This document shows positions 1 to 10,197 of a DNA stretch of 64,000 nucleotides, piece by piece; within the stretch, counting starts at the first letter, position 1, and every line of letters starts with the position of its first letter. The notes under the pieces were generated by a model. That model was not told the origin of the DNA and did not search any database. It saw only the letters and a program-made list of their open reading frames with translations. The position numbers and the translations under genes are program-made. The stretch lies in the NCBI GenBank assembly GCA_964035545.1, contig OZ037769.1:13072633-13136632 (forward strand). The letters run 5' to 3'. The stretch is from Bugula neritina. Its lineage: Eukaryota; Bryozoa; Gymnolaemata; Cheilostomatida; Bugulidae.

Positions 1-2473
1 AAATCCCCAGTAGCGTATGCCGAAGTTGACTCGGACTACCACCTCTGCCCGTTACCGAAGTACACTTTACAACCAGTTGAACCATCGCAACATAAGAGCA
101 CACAGAAAGAGTTCCTAGACAGGGAGGTTAGTGTATAGCCCTAGAGCTAGGGGCTAACAAAGGGGGACATGTGCATGCAACTACTGTAAACTCCAACATT
201 AGGAAAGCATTCCTTGTGAGATTAAGTTTAATTTAAGTAGCATTGGGAGTGCTAAGTTGGAATCTTTCCATAAGCAGCTCCGAGTTGGGGGTGACTGAGT
301 GCAGTAGTTTAGGGTTCTGTGTTTAGGCTTGGGGGCTCAAAGTATCATCCCAAACCCCCAACTTTAAACTGGAGAACCCGAAACTACTGCACTCAATCAC
401 CGCCAACTCAGATATAGATGATTCCGCTAAGTAGAGCGGAATGCAACTTTCTCTGTGGCAGCTGCTATTGGATAGAAATATATGCTAATCAGGTCGATTC
501 ATGTGACTAATTGCTCTCTCATAATATATTGGCTGTGCGTTTTTTACAGGACGTTATTAAAGGTACAATGACATGGAAGAAATTTCCCTCACAAGGTTTA
601 ACATCTTTGTCTAATGTACCAACTCTCTCCAACGTGTGGGTGCCTCGATGGAACGACCCCTTTAGTGATGACCTTCTGCCACTTGAGGTTCCAAGTCTAC
701 AATCTGGTTTGGCAGAAGAAGATGTTTTAGAACAGTATGTTAAGTCATACATAGTATAGTTGTTGAGTCATACATGGTATAGTATAGTTGAGTCATACAT
801 GGTATAGTTGTTGAGTCATACATGGTATAGTTGTTGAGACATACATGGTATAGTTGTTGAATCATACGTGGTATAGTTGTTGAGTCATACATAGTATAGT
901 TGTTGAGTCATACATGGTATAGTTGTTGAGTCATACATGGTATAGTTGTTGAGTCATACATGGTATAGTTGTCGAGTCATACATGGTATAGCTGTTGAGT
1001 CATACATGGTATAGTTGTTGAGTCATACATGGTATAGTTGTTAAGTCATACATAGTATAGTTGTTGAGTCATACATGGTATAGTTGTTGAGTCATACATG
1101 GTATAGTTGTTAAGTCATACATGGTATAGTTGTTAAGTCATACATGGTATAGTTGTTGAGTCATACATGGTATAGTATAGTTGAGACATACATGGTATAG
1201 TTGTTGAATCATACGTGGTATAGTTGTTGAGTCATACATAGTATAGTTGTTGAGTCATACATGGTATAGTTGTTGAGTCATACATGGTATAGTTGTTGAG
1301 TCATACATGGTATAGTTGTCGAGTCATACATGGTATAGCTGTTGAGTCATACATGGTATAGTTGTTGAGTCATACATGGTATAGTTGTTAAGTCATACAT
1401 AGTATAGTTGTTGAGTCATACATGGTATAGTTGTTGAGTCATACATGGTATAGTTGTTAAGTCATACATGGTATAGTTGTTAAGTCATACATAGTATAGT
1501 TGTTGAGTCATACATAGTATAGTTGTTGAGTCATACATAGTATAGTTGTTGAGTCATACATACGTTGTATAGTTGTAGGGATTGTTACACGCCTACCCAA
1601 TCTTTCTCATACATGTCATGTGATCACATAGTAGGCTACAGAAATAGGTGTTGTAGGCGTTGTGTACTGTATAACTCTAGCTGAGACTATAGTCTTGCAG
1701 GCTACTTGGAAAGTTTTATCAGATATATTTAAAAGATTGGAGTTATGTCTCTTGCTTTGAATTGTGAGTTAATTATCCCAATTGTGATCACCGCAAAAGT
1801 ATTTTAATGTCCAAAAAATATTATACTGAAATATATAGATTGAACTTTATTTTGTATTTCAATTTGAAATATAATTTAATTTTACGAAAATAAATACTTG
1901 CTGAAGCTGTTAAAACTGCACACATGACTTGATATGTAATCATACGACTAGCTATAAGCTGTGATATATTCATAGTATGGATGAAGAAGGCGATGACATG
2001 GCGAATATAGTTCTGACCCCCGACATGGTAGCTGTACAGTTTGATACGTTGTCTACCGTCCCCACTCATCAGTCCAGCTCAGATGAAAAACAACTACAGA
2101 GGTACTTGTTGTTATTCTATATCTTCTGGCATTGTTTCGTTGCGTGTATTGTGTAGCTTGTTGTGGCATAGCATATAGTGAAATGCTAGTTTTAGGCCTT
2201 TAAACCTCCTAAAATTATAAGACAAGCCTTCGACAGTTGATGTTGATATTCTGATTATGCTGTTTATATTCCAGCGATCACTTTCCCAATGGCAATAAGA
2301 TGCCAACCACTTACCTGCCAGTGTCAAGTTCTGGCCCAGTTCCAAGAGAGCAAAGAGAGCAAGAGTTAGACCAGTTTATATCTCGCAGGTCAAATAGACT
2401 TGGGCAGAGGATTCACTCTAAGTTGACTCTACTAAATAATCAGACTACAAGGGATGATCTAGTTTTACAATGA
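1..2473 (+). CDS. 3' part of an unrecognised multi-exon gene (four exons, 5' end outside window)
   Basis: Four exons can be joined in one open frame: 1-126, 550-734, 1976-2101 and 2275-2473 (TGA at 2471-2473). They give the last 211 residues of a protein. All junctions are GT-AG (donors gttagt, gtatgt, gtactt) and the phases agree (0, 2, 2). The encoded part is hydrophilic, with no membrane segment. It has an acidic stretch starting MDEEGDDMANIV and a basic tail containing RRSNRLGQRIHSK. I do not recognise the family. The intron after the second exon is filled by a 23-bp minisatellite that begins at the splice donor. The 3' end lies about 640 bases from the 3' stem-loop of the convergent histone H3 gene. 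Confidence 0.6.
275..411. mobile_element. Foldback MITE, family A (CAGCTCCGAGTTGG ends)
   Basis: This is an inverted-repeat element of about 137 bp lying in an intron. One end reads CAGCTCCGAGTTGGGGGTGA and continues CTGAGTGCAGTAGTTT; the other end is its imperfect reverse complement. A second, better preserved copy lies at 24773-24912. There is no coding capacity. It is inferred to be a non-autonomous DNA transposon. Confidence 0.75.
735..1575 (+). repeat. 23-bp intronic minisatellite (about 36 units)
   Basis: The tandem unit is TCATACATGGTATAGTTGTTGAG with point variants (GAG/AAG, ATGG/ATAG, GTTG/GTCG). The order of variants in the first part recurs in the second (for example the run ...GTCGAG...GCTGTTGAG... 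at about 970 and again at about 1320), which points to duplication of a block of roughly 360 bp. The array begins immediately at a splice donor. Confidence 0.95.
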
Positions 2474-3110
2474 TTTCACTGAAATGTGTTATTCTAATTT
2501 GAAGACAAACTTATGCAGTGTTATTTATTTACTGTAGATGACTATTTTATAAAGAAATTATAGTATTCTATAGAGAAGTAGTTTACTTCTTTACAATTAA
2601 ATTATATTTTACATTGAGCTACAACAGAGTTCCATCTTTCAACATAAACTTTTTTGAACATTAAAATACTTTCACAATTCAAAACTTAATGAATCATATT
2701 TATATGTTGGAGAGTTGTTTTACTATTTTCACATAATATATTTATGAATACCTGAAATAAAAATTGACAAGACAATCCACCAGATGACAAAAAAGCCAGT
2801 GTCAGTTTAAAAGGCTGTACAACTACATGACACCCTCGCCCTAAGAATGCTGTAGCATAATTGTCACATGCATTAACTTTATTGATATATATGCGGATTG
2901 AGCTTTACTTCATAAGTATGATACAACATAACTATGATGAAATCAAACGCAACTGGTTAACCCTCACTAATAACCGAAAAATTACTAGTGTAGAATAATT
3001 GTGAGTGTAATTAAATTAAATTTCAACACAAAATTAAATTAACCTTTTCACTTGAAATTTAGCAACTATAATAGCAAGATGCACATGAACAAACTCTCAT
3101 TAACATTGGT
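2474..3110. other. AT-rich spacer, no gene seen
   Basis: This spacer lies between the 3' end of the unrecognised gene and the histone H3 stem-loop. From about 3000 to 3110 it is homologous (inverted) to the H3 3' flank at 45809-45910, so the large inverted duplication ends near 3000. No gene is evident. Confidence 0.7.
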
Positions 3111-3126
3111 GGCCCTGAAAAGGGCC
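3111..3126 (-). terminator. Histone 3' stem-loop of H3 (copy 1)
   Basis: On the minus strand this reads GGCCCTTTTCAGGGCC, a 6-bp stem with loop TTTC. It lies just 3' of the H3 stop. This is the metazoan replication-dependent histone mRNA end signal recognised by stem-loop binding protein (SLBP). Confidence 0.95.
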
Positions 3127-3154
3127 GTTGGGTTTAGGGTTTGGAAGTTTAGAC

Positions 3155-4140
<986 letters not shown>

Positions 4141-4165
4141 ACTACCCTCACCATTTTAACCCAAC

Positions 4166-4181
4166 GGCCCTTTTCAGGGCC
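4166..4181 (+). terminator. Histone 3' stem-loop of H4 (copy 1)
   Basis: GGCCCTTTTCAGGGCC, preceded by CCCAAC. It is the standard histone mRNA 3' processing stem-loop. Confidence 0.95.
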
Positions 4182-4572
4182 AACCATTCATACCAAAGTG
4201 TATTGTTCATTAATCAAGCCTACTATTTTGCAATATTATATATTATATTACACGCAAATCTGAGATATAGCCTCTAATAATTGTAAAGTCTGGCTTTAAA
4301 GCTGGAATTGGATTCCTGAGTGTGCAGTGTTAATTGCAGTAACTGATAGACGTAATATATAATTATAGTAGGCTCGCAGTCTAGTTGATCATGATGTAAT
4401 AAGTACGATATACCAAGTCAAAGTAGCAGAGAGCACACTCCAGCTAATGATTATAATGTCACAGTAGTTAAATTACTTTGCCTAATGAAGTTAAATAAAA
4501 CCATAATGTTTCTTATACTTATATTCAATGCATTTAATCGTAGTTAAAGAACAACTCTTGATACAATTTGGT

Positions 4573-4588
4573 GGCCCTGAAAAGGGCC
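4573..4588 (-). terminator. Histone 3' stem-loop of H2B (copy 1)
   Basis: GGCCCTTTTCAGGGCC on the minus strand, 26 bases 3' of the H2B stop. It is preceded by CCCCAAC. Confidence 0.95.
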
Positions 4589-4614
4589 GTTGGGGTTTAG
4601 TTTTCCATTGTAGT

Positions 4615-4983
4615 TTATTTTGAGCTGGTATATTTCGTGACAGCTTTGGTTCCCTCAGATACTGCGTGCTTGGCAAGTTCTCCGGGGAGAATCAATCTTA
4701 CTGCCGTTTGCACTTCACGGCTAGTTATTGTCGATCTCTTGTTATAATGAGCCAGTCTTGATGCTTCGCCAGCAATTCTCTCAAACACATCGTTAACGAA
4801 GCTGTTCATGATGCTCATCGCCTTTGAAGACACACCTGTGTCTGGATGAACCTGCTTTAAGACCTTGTAGATGTAGATTCCATAACTTTCCTTTCTTTTT
4901 CGTTTTTTCTTCTTGTCACCAGTGCGGGCAGCTTTGGCTTTGCCAGCCTTCTTGGCACCTTTTGAGTTAACTTTAGGAGGCAT
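4615..4983 (-). CDS. H2B: Histone H2B, copy 1
   Basis: This intronless gene encodes 122 aa. It has a lysine-rich N-tail ([20 protein letters not shown], then a run of seven basic residues) followed by the H2B fold: [40 protein letters not shown] and [17 protein letters not shown]. The C-terminal lysine equivalent to vertebrate K120 (ubiquitination site) is present, as are the acidic-patch Glu residues in PGEL and SEG. It differs from copy 2 at one residue (Asn6 here, Ser6 there). It is divergent with H2A over 283 bp. Its promoter has a TATA box, a CCAAT box and an octamer. Confidence 0.98.
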   Translation of the reverse strand: MPPKVNSKGAKKAGKAKAARTGDKKKKRKRKESYGIYIYKVLKQVHPDTGVSSKAMSIMNSFVNDVFERIAGEASRLAHYNKRSTITSREVQTAVRLILPGELAKHAVSEGTKAVTKYTSSK

Positions 4984-5266
4984 GTCTCTTCCAAACTAGA
5001 ACGCTAATGTAGGATGGAGCGCTGTAGGAATACATGTGTTTATATTTCAAATTTTATGCAAATGAGGTAGTTCTAAACATTTCATTGGACAAGTGTACGC
5101 TCGTTCTAGGTCGAACTACGTTGGTTAGAGAAATCCTACCAAGACGTCCGTTTATTACAAATGTCTTTGATTGGACAGTTTCTAACTACCATGATTGTGT
5201 ATAAATACGAAGCGCGTCAAAGTTGTCTATCACAAAGTTTGCACAACAAAATTAATCGCGTCAAAT
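4984..5266. promoter_or_regulatory. Bidirectional H2B/H2A promoter, copy 1
   Basis: H2B side (minus): TATAAA at 5039-5044, octamer ATTTGCAT at 5056-5063, and a CCAAT box (ATTGG on plus) near 5083. Centre: one copy of the histone element (CCAAGACGTCCGTTT on plus, 5139-5153). H2A side: ATTGG near 5169 and TATAAATA at 5200-5207. Octamer-CCAAT-TATA is the classic arrangement of vertebrate H2B promoters. The same order is kept in the copy at 43207-43490. Confidence 0.85.
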
Positions 5267-5644
5267 ATGACTGGAAGAGGAAAAGGAGGCAAAGCAAAGG
5301 GTAAGAGCAAGACCAGGTCTTCAAGGGCTGGTTTGCAGTTTCCAGTTGGAAGAATTCACCGTTTGCTCAGAAAAGGCAACTATGCCGAAAGAGTGGGTGC
5401 TGGTGCCCCAGTTTACCTGGCAGCTGTAATGGAGTATCTAGCTGCTGAGGTACTCGAGTTGGCAGGAAACGCTGCCCGTGACAACAAGAAAACACGAATA
5501 ATTCCCCGACATCTGCAACTAGCCATCAGGAACGATGAAGAATTAAACAGACTCTTGGGAGGCGTCACCATAGCTCAGGGCGGTGTCTTGCCTAATATCC
5601 AGGCTGTACTGTTGCCCAGCAAGACCAAGAAAGCTGCTGCCTAA
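5267..5644 (+). CDS. H2A: Histone H2A, copy 1
   Basis: This intronless gene encodes 125 aa. The tail [20 protein letters not shown] is followed by the H2A fold with [20 protein letters not shown] and the acidic patch (NDEELN). It ends [11 protein letters not shown]. An upstream in-frame ATG at 5195 lies at the TATA box, so the start at 5267 is taken from the family. There is no C-terminal SQ motif and no macro domain, so this is neither H2A.X nor macroH2A. The protein is identical to copy 2 at 42829-43206. Confidence 0.98.
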   Translation: MTGRGKGGKAKGKSKTRSSRAGLQFPVGRIHRLLRKGNYAERVGAGAPVYLAAVMEYLAAEVLELAGNAARDNKKTRIIPRHLQLAIRNDEELNRLLGGVTIAQGGVLPNIQAVLLPSKTKKAAA

Positions 5645-5668
5645 ATACTAAAACTACCCAACCCCAAC

Positions 5669-5684
5669 GGCCCTTTTCAGGGCC
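5669..5684 (+). terminator. Histone 3' stem-loop of H2A (copy 1)
   Basis: GGCCCTTTTCAGGGCC, 24 bases after the H2A stop, with the canonical TTTC loop. Confidence 0.95.
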
Positions 5685-7893
5685 ACCATATCTTTTCAAA
5701 GAGTGTCTCAATGTGGTTGCTTCAATACATTTATATCTAATTGTTCCAGTTTACTCAATCTCTCAATCTCATAGATGTGCCCATAACTCTAAAGTCGCAA
5801 AACATTTTGCTCATTTAAACATACACCTGTTATTTCTGTTTATATATAAGTATTATAGGAGCCTGCATTTTCATCTTTTCTGCATATTATAGCTTTACTT
5901 ATACTGGGTGCATGGCCAGCTGCTCATCGGATTGCTAGTTGCTAATAATTGGAAACTGTGAATCAAATTGGTAGTGAAACCAGTGGAGAAGTTGCATTAG
6001 TCAGTTATTATGTAGTATGAGCCCCAAACCAAAATTCAATCAGTAATACAATAAAAGAACTTGGGTTATCTCAATAACTTCTCTATAATTGCTCCTGCAA
6101 GTGGCAAGTACTATAAACAGCACTATGGTTAAAGCTGTTTAACAAAACCTCAACTGCAGTGTATTCAAAACAACCAGTTGGCTTTCCTAATTTCCAAAAA
6201 GCCACCACAAGCAGTGTTAACTCCTGCATCATGTATTGGAGTTATTTTACCACCTTTTATTTCCCCTTTTCACACCAATCAAAGCACTAGTGGCCAGTGA
6301 TGTGTACTTTTCAAAAGCTTTTTCATTGCATTGGTAACAGATGTACTGCACATTGTTTCATCAAGCATATTCTACAGAATGGTGAATGCAAATACCAATT
6401 CTGCAGGGCAAATGGTTGAGTTCAAACTGCTCTCAAAGTGCACAAATAAACAAGAAACTTACAGTAATGGTAGAAGGATACAACAAATATCGAAGGTTAG
6501 ATAAGCAAAGACCAAATTTTCAAGGGGGGAAGGGGCGGGTATAAGCCTCATTAATGTACAATATATATCAATTGTTTCTGGTATCTAATTTTATACTTAG
6601 CATATAATGTGACATCATTTATCACGGTAAATTTAAAACAGAATAATATCAATTACTTTTACACAACAAGCAAAACATATAATCAAAAGTTGAAATCGTA
6701 GCATGTATATGATGCATAACATGTGTGAATTGGTCATTAGTAGGTCAAGGTCAATTAGTGAGGCCATTGAAGATGCTTCTTCTTGGTCTAGATTGAAAAA
6801 ATAGCTTGCAAAACTTGTAGCATGCAGTTTCCTTCCAACAAATAGCGAGAGTACTTCAGAAATGCTCATGTTAAACAATGCCATCGTTGCAAGCATTGAG
6901 GTCCAGTGTAGTGTAGCTTATATGCTACATTTTGTAAAATCAAAACAAACAAACATATCAACAAAACGCAATCTAATTTCAGTTTAAAAGGTACCTAGTG
7001 AAAGGTTAAACACAGAAAAATTTTTTTGCTAATGCCTTTTTTGGCTTGGGCTTAACAGGGTTATAAAGCCACAGCATCAGTGATCGAAAACATTGAATTA
7101 TATTATATTTTAATATTTCGTATATTTATACTGACAACTTTCAACAATGTAATTGATGAGTTGCTCTTCAAAATTAGTATACAAGAGTAATTATCTCTCC
7201 ACTGTCTACAGGTCAGCTGACAAACTGTACACTGTAGAGACACTGGAAGTGCCACCAACTCTTGTTACAACTCTGAAAGAAAAGCTGAACTCGGCATGTA
7301 TTCAAGACAACCAGTTGGCTTTCCTAATTGCCAACCAACCAGCTGCTGTGAGCAGTGTTAACTCATGCATTATGTATTGGAGTTATCTTACCACTTTTTA
7401 ATTTAACTCTCTGCACCAATCAATGTACTTGACCAGTGCATGTCCGGTATACTTTTGAAAAACTTTCCCATTGCACTTTTATTAGATGCACACATGAATT
7501 TGAGAACACAGAGTACAACTATGGTACTCATCGAAAAAAAAACTATTAATGATGCCATCAATTATTTTTGATACTAAGAGCTGTAAAAGTTACTCCTGTT
7601 AGAAATTCTATGTATTCAACAGCACCTATAACATGCTTCTGTAACTTTTTAAATTTCAACATATAATTTTAAAATATCTTGCACCATCTTTATACTACCA
7701 TACTATTCAACAACGTTATTGCTGGGCTATATTTTGTAAAAGCTGGTAATTTTGTTGGTTAACACAGAACTGTTAAATAAGTTCAGACTCTTACCAACTT
7801 AATCCTTTTGTTGCAAACTCATTTAATTGTTTTCTTGTTATTTTATGCATGTACAACTGTTTCAAAGAATGGCTTTTTGTTAACGCTCTAGCT
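5685..7893. repeat. H2A 3' flank shared (inverted) with the second histone cluster; no intact gene
   Basis: Bases 5690-6480 are an inverted copy of 42000-42785, and 7145-7440 are an inverted copy of about 47300-47640. Within them, reading frames are kept between copies: FIALVTDVLHIVSSSIFYRM at about 6330 versus a near-identical frame at about 42100 (-), and KLYTVETLEVPPTLVTTLKE at about 7220 versus about 47520 (-). They may be exons or remnants of a duplicated unknown gene. Bases 6480-7140 and 7440-7890 show no recognisable gene. Confidence 0.6.
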
Positions 7894-8116
7894 CATGGGT
7901 GCTCAACCTTTTTTGGGAAAAGGCCGTAAAAAAATTATAGCCACCAAAAAGGCCACTAGAAAGTTTAGTGTCAATTCCACTTTCAAACCCCCCCCCCCAA
8001 CCGACATATTATTAATGAGAGACTATTTTCGCATTTGAGATGCATTTATTTGTTATGAAAAATAAATCCAGGAAAATAACCTGATTTGTTCAGGCCAGTA
8101 AGCATATTTTTGTACA

Positions 8117-10179
8117 TTAATGAGAAGGCTGGCACTGAACAGAGCTTAATATGTTTTGATAATCTGGCTCAATGTCCGATGCCGATATGTGAAGGAGATC
8201 AGCCAGATGGGAGTCCGTTAGCCTCGATCTAAATTTGCTTTTGGCATACCCCATTCGAGAGAATAGCTGCTCACATCGATATGTGCTAGCAAACATGCTG
8301 AGAAATCTGGCAGCAAAACTCCTGATCCTTGGGTAGTAGGTTGGAGGTAGGCTTTGGTATGCTTTGAGCAGGTCTTGGTCGGGTGCGAAGAGAGGAGCAT
8401 AAACCAGATCATTTTTCAGTTGAATGACCTCTATTTGCAAGTGACGAGGTACGTTGACTTGGAGTATTGCTGAAAAAGCAGAGATATCGTCCTTGATATT
8501 TTTGAAGTCCATGAATCTATTCTCAAACTCGCCTTTCAGTTCTGATAAAATAGTTTTATAACGATTAATAACTACAAAATCCTCTTCAAGTCCAGGACGT
8601 CCTGCCAGTGTTGGAAAGCTCTCTCGGTCAACGTAATATTTATCCAACTCCTCTATCCAAAGCTCCAACATCCCGTCAAATCCACCACATAGTGATACAG
8701 GTCAGATATTAGCTTGTCCTTGCCTTGCAGTTTTGTATATAGGTCATTGAGATGAGTGAGTATGTCAACAAGGAATGCAAAGTCATTCAAAAATTCTGAA
8801 TCTCTGAACTCAGGTAGCTCTCTACCATGACTTTCACAAAAGTTAAGAATCTCTGTTTGAAGCTTGTATGCTCTTCCTATCATTTTTCCCTTTGACAACC
8901 ATCGCACCTCTGCAGAGTACGGAATATCTTCATACTCTGCTTGTAAATCATCAAGAAATTGTCGAAATTGTCAATGTTTCAGACCTTTTGATCTGATGTA
9001 GTTTACGGTTTCTTTCACAACCTGAAGAACGTTGTCCATCCTGAGAGTCTTAGCTGCAAGATTCTCCGGATGAATAATGCAATGGAATGCAAGAGGCAGA
9101 GGATTGATTTTCTCCTCTCTTATTTTGTTAAGTAGCAAGGTGGTGAAGCCATTCCTTACACCATTCATAGATGGTGCCCCATCTGTTACAATAGCACTGA
9201 GTTTGTCGAGAGCCAAATTTTTAGTCTCTATGGTGGCCATGACTTCATTGTAAACATCTTTACCTGTAGTGGTGCTCTTCATGCTTCGTAAAGCTAAGAG
9301 ATCCTCAGTGACAATGAGATTGTTGTCTACGCCTCTAATAAATATTGACAGCTGTGCTGTGTCCACTTTATCAATTGACTCATCAAGTGCTATGAAGTAA
9401 GCTAAAAATTCCTTCATCCTGTTTGCCAACTGAGCCTGGATATTTGCACTCAACTGCTCAGTTCGACGTGTTATTGTAGGTCGAGACAGGAAGATTTTCT
9501 GAAAAACCTGCTTAGCTTGCTCATTATCACACATAGTGTCAGCTGCAATTTCAATGTATTCCTTGATAATTTGACCATCCATGAACGATTTGCCTGGGAA
9601 ATAGAGAATGAGTCTTATAAGTATATAAAACTTAGTTACATGGTGAAAAATAATTGCCCCCTTCTGGGAATCAAACTCGAGACCTCTGGCTTGCAAGCCA
9701 GTGTGCTAACCATTACACCACGGGGACCACTGGGTAAACTCAACACTACACATGGTTTGAATTAGAATTAAATTTGCTGAGAAATATACTGTAATGAAAT
9801 GCATATAAATCCAAAAATTAAAACTTAGCTTACAAAACTTGCCTTTTTTGTTTATGAGGTACGTTATCTTTGAACCAACTAGCAGTGCTTTCTTGTTGTC
9901 ATCTGTCGGCCCTCTCATCATTGATTGTTGTCTCTGACGACTACTTATTAAAGAGGCCACTCTTTCTTTCCTAAACTCTGGATTCATTTGATTATAAGTT
10001 TGACCATGTTTTATCTCATAATGAGACTTTGCATTCGATCGTTTCATAATTTTTACTGTGGTGTTGCATTCAAGGCAAAGCATCCCGCCTGCAGGCCGAG
10101 GTACCATCAGGAATTCTTCTGTCCAAGCATCATTGAACTGCCTGTTTTCCTGCACTACAGTTCTCGCTCGTTTGCTCAT
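8117..10179 (-). pseudogene. hAT-family transposase, broken (BED-type N-terminus, RNase H-like core, hAT dimerisation region)
   Basis: Reading from 10179, an N-terminal segment starting MSKRARTVVQENRQFNDAW has a BED-like zinc finger (CLECN, then HYEIKH). The core follows (YFIALDESIDKVDTAQLSIF, then AIVTDGAPSMNG) and the C-terminal dimerisation region (SMFASTYRCEQLFSRM, then KSKFRSRLTDSHLADLLHIS). It is closest in style to domesticated-looking hAT proteins such as GTF2IRD2- and SCAND3-like genes. It cannot be translated through. A segment of about 240 bases (9605-9845) splits the frame, an in-frame TGA lies just below 8971, and there is a frameshift near 8680. I read it as a dead transposase rather than a host gene. 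Confidence 0.85.
9600..9846 (-). repeat. tRNA-like repeat (family T2) or intron inside the transposase frame
   Basis: The segment interrupts the transposase between KKGK and SFMDGQ. It is flanked by GGCAAG and GGCAAA, consistent with a short target duplication or with splice sites (CCCAG on the minus-strand 3' side). Bases 9660-9735 read on the minus strand like a tRNA: a box-A-like GTGGTGTAATGGTTAGCACA, an anticodon-arm-like CTGGCTTGCAAGCCAG and a box-B-like GAGTTTGATTC. Acceptor pairing is poor, so it is not taken as a working tRNA gene. Confidence 0.6.
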
Positions 10180-10197
10180 GCTGACAGTTTGGTTGCT

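Noticed and set aside
735-1575. Repeat array as telomeric or centromeric satellite
   Set aside because: It is confined to one intron, with exons of the same frame on both sides.
5195-5266. N-terminal extension of H2A from an upstream ATG
   Set aside because: The upstream ATG overlaps the TATA box region. The family start is MTGRGKGG at 5267, and the second copy lacks the extension.
9660-9735. Functional tRNA gene
   Set aside because: The acceptor stem pairs poorly, box B departs from consensus, and sibling copies are scattered and worn. It is treated as a tRNA-derived repeat.
8117-10179. Host ZBED/GTF2IRD2-like gene
   Set aside because: There is an in-frame stop, a frameshift and an insertion, and hAT terminal repeats lie at both ends. 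It is better explained as a decayed transposon.
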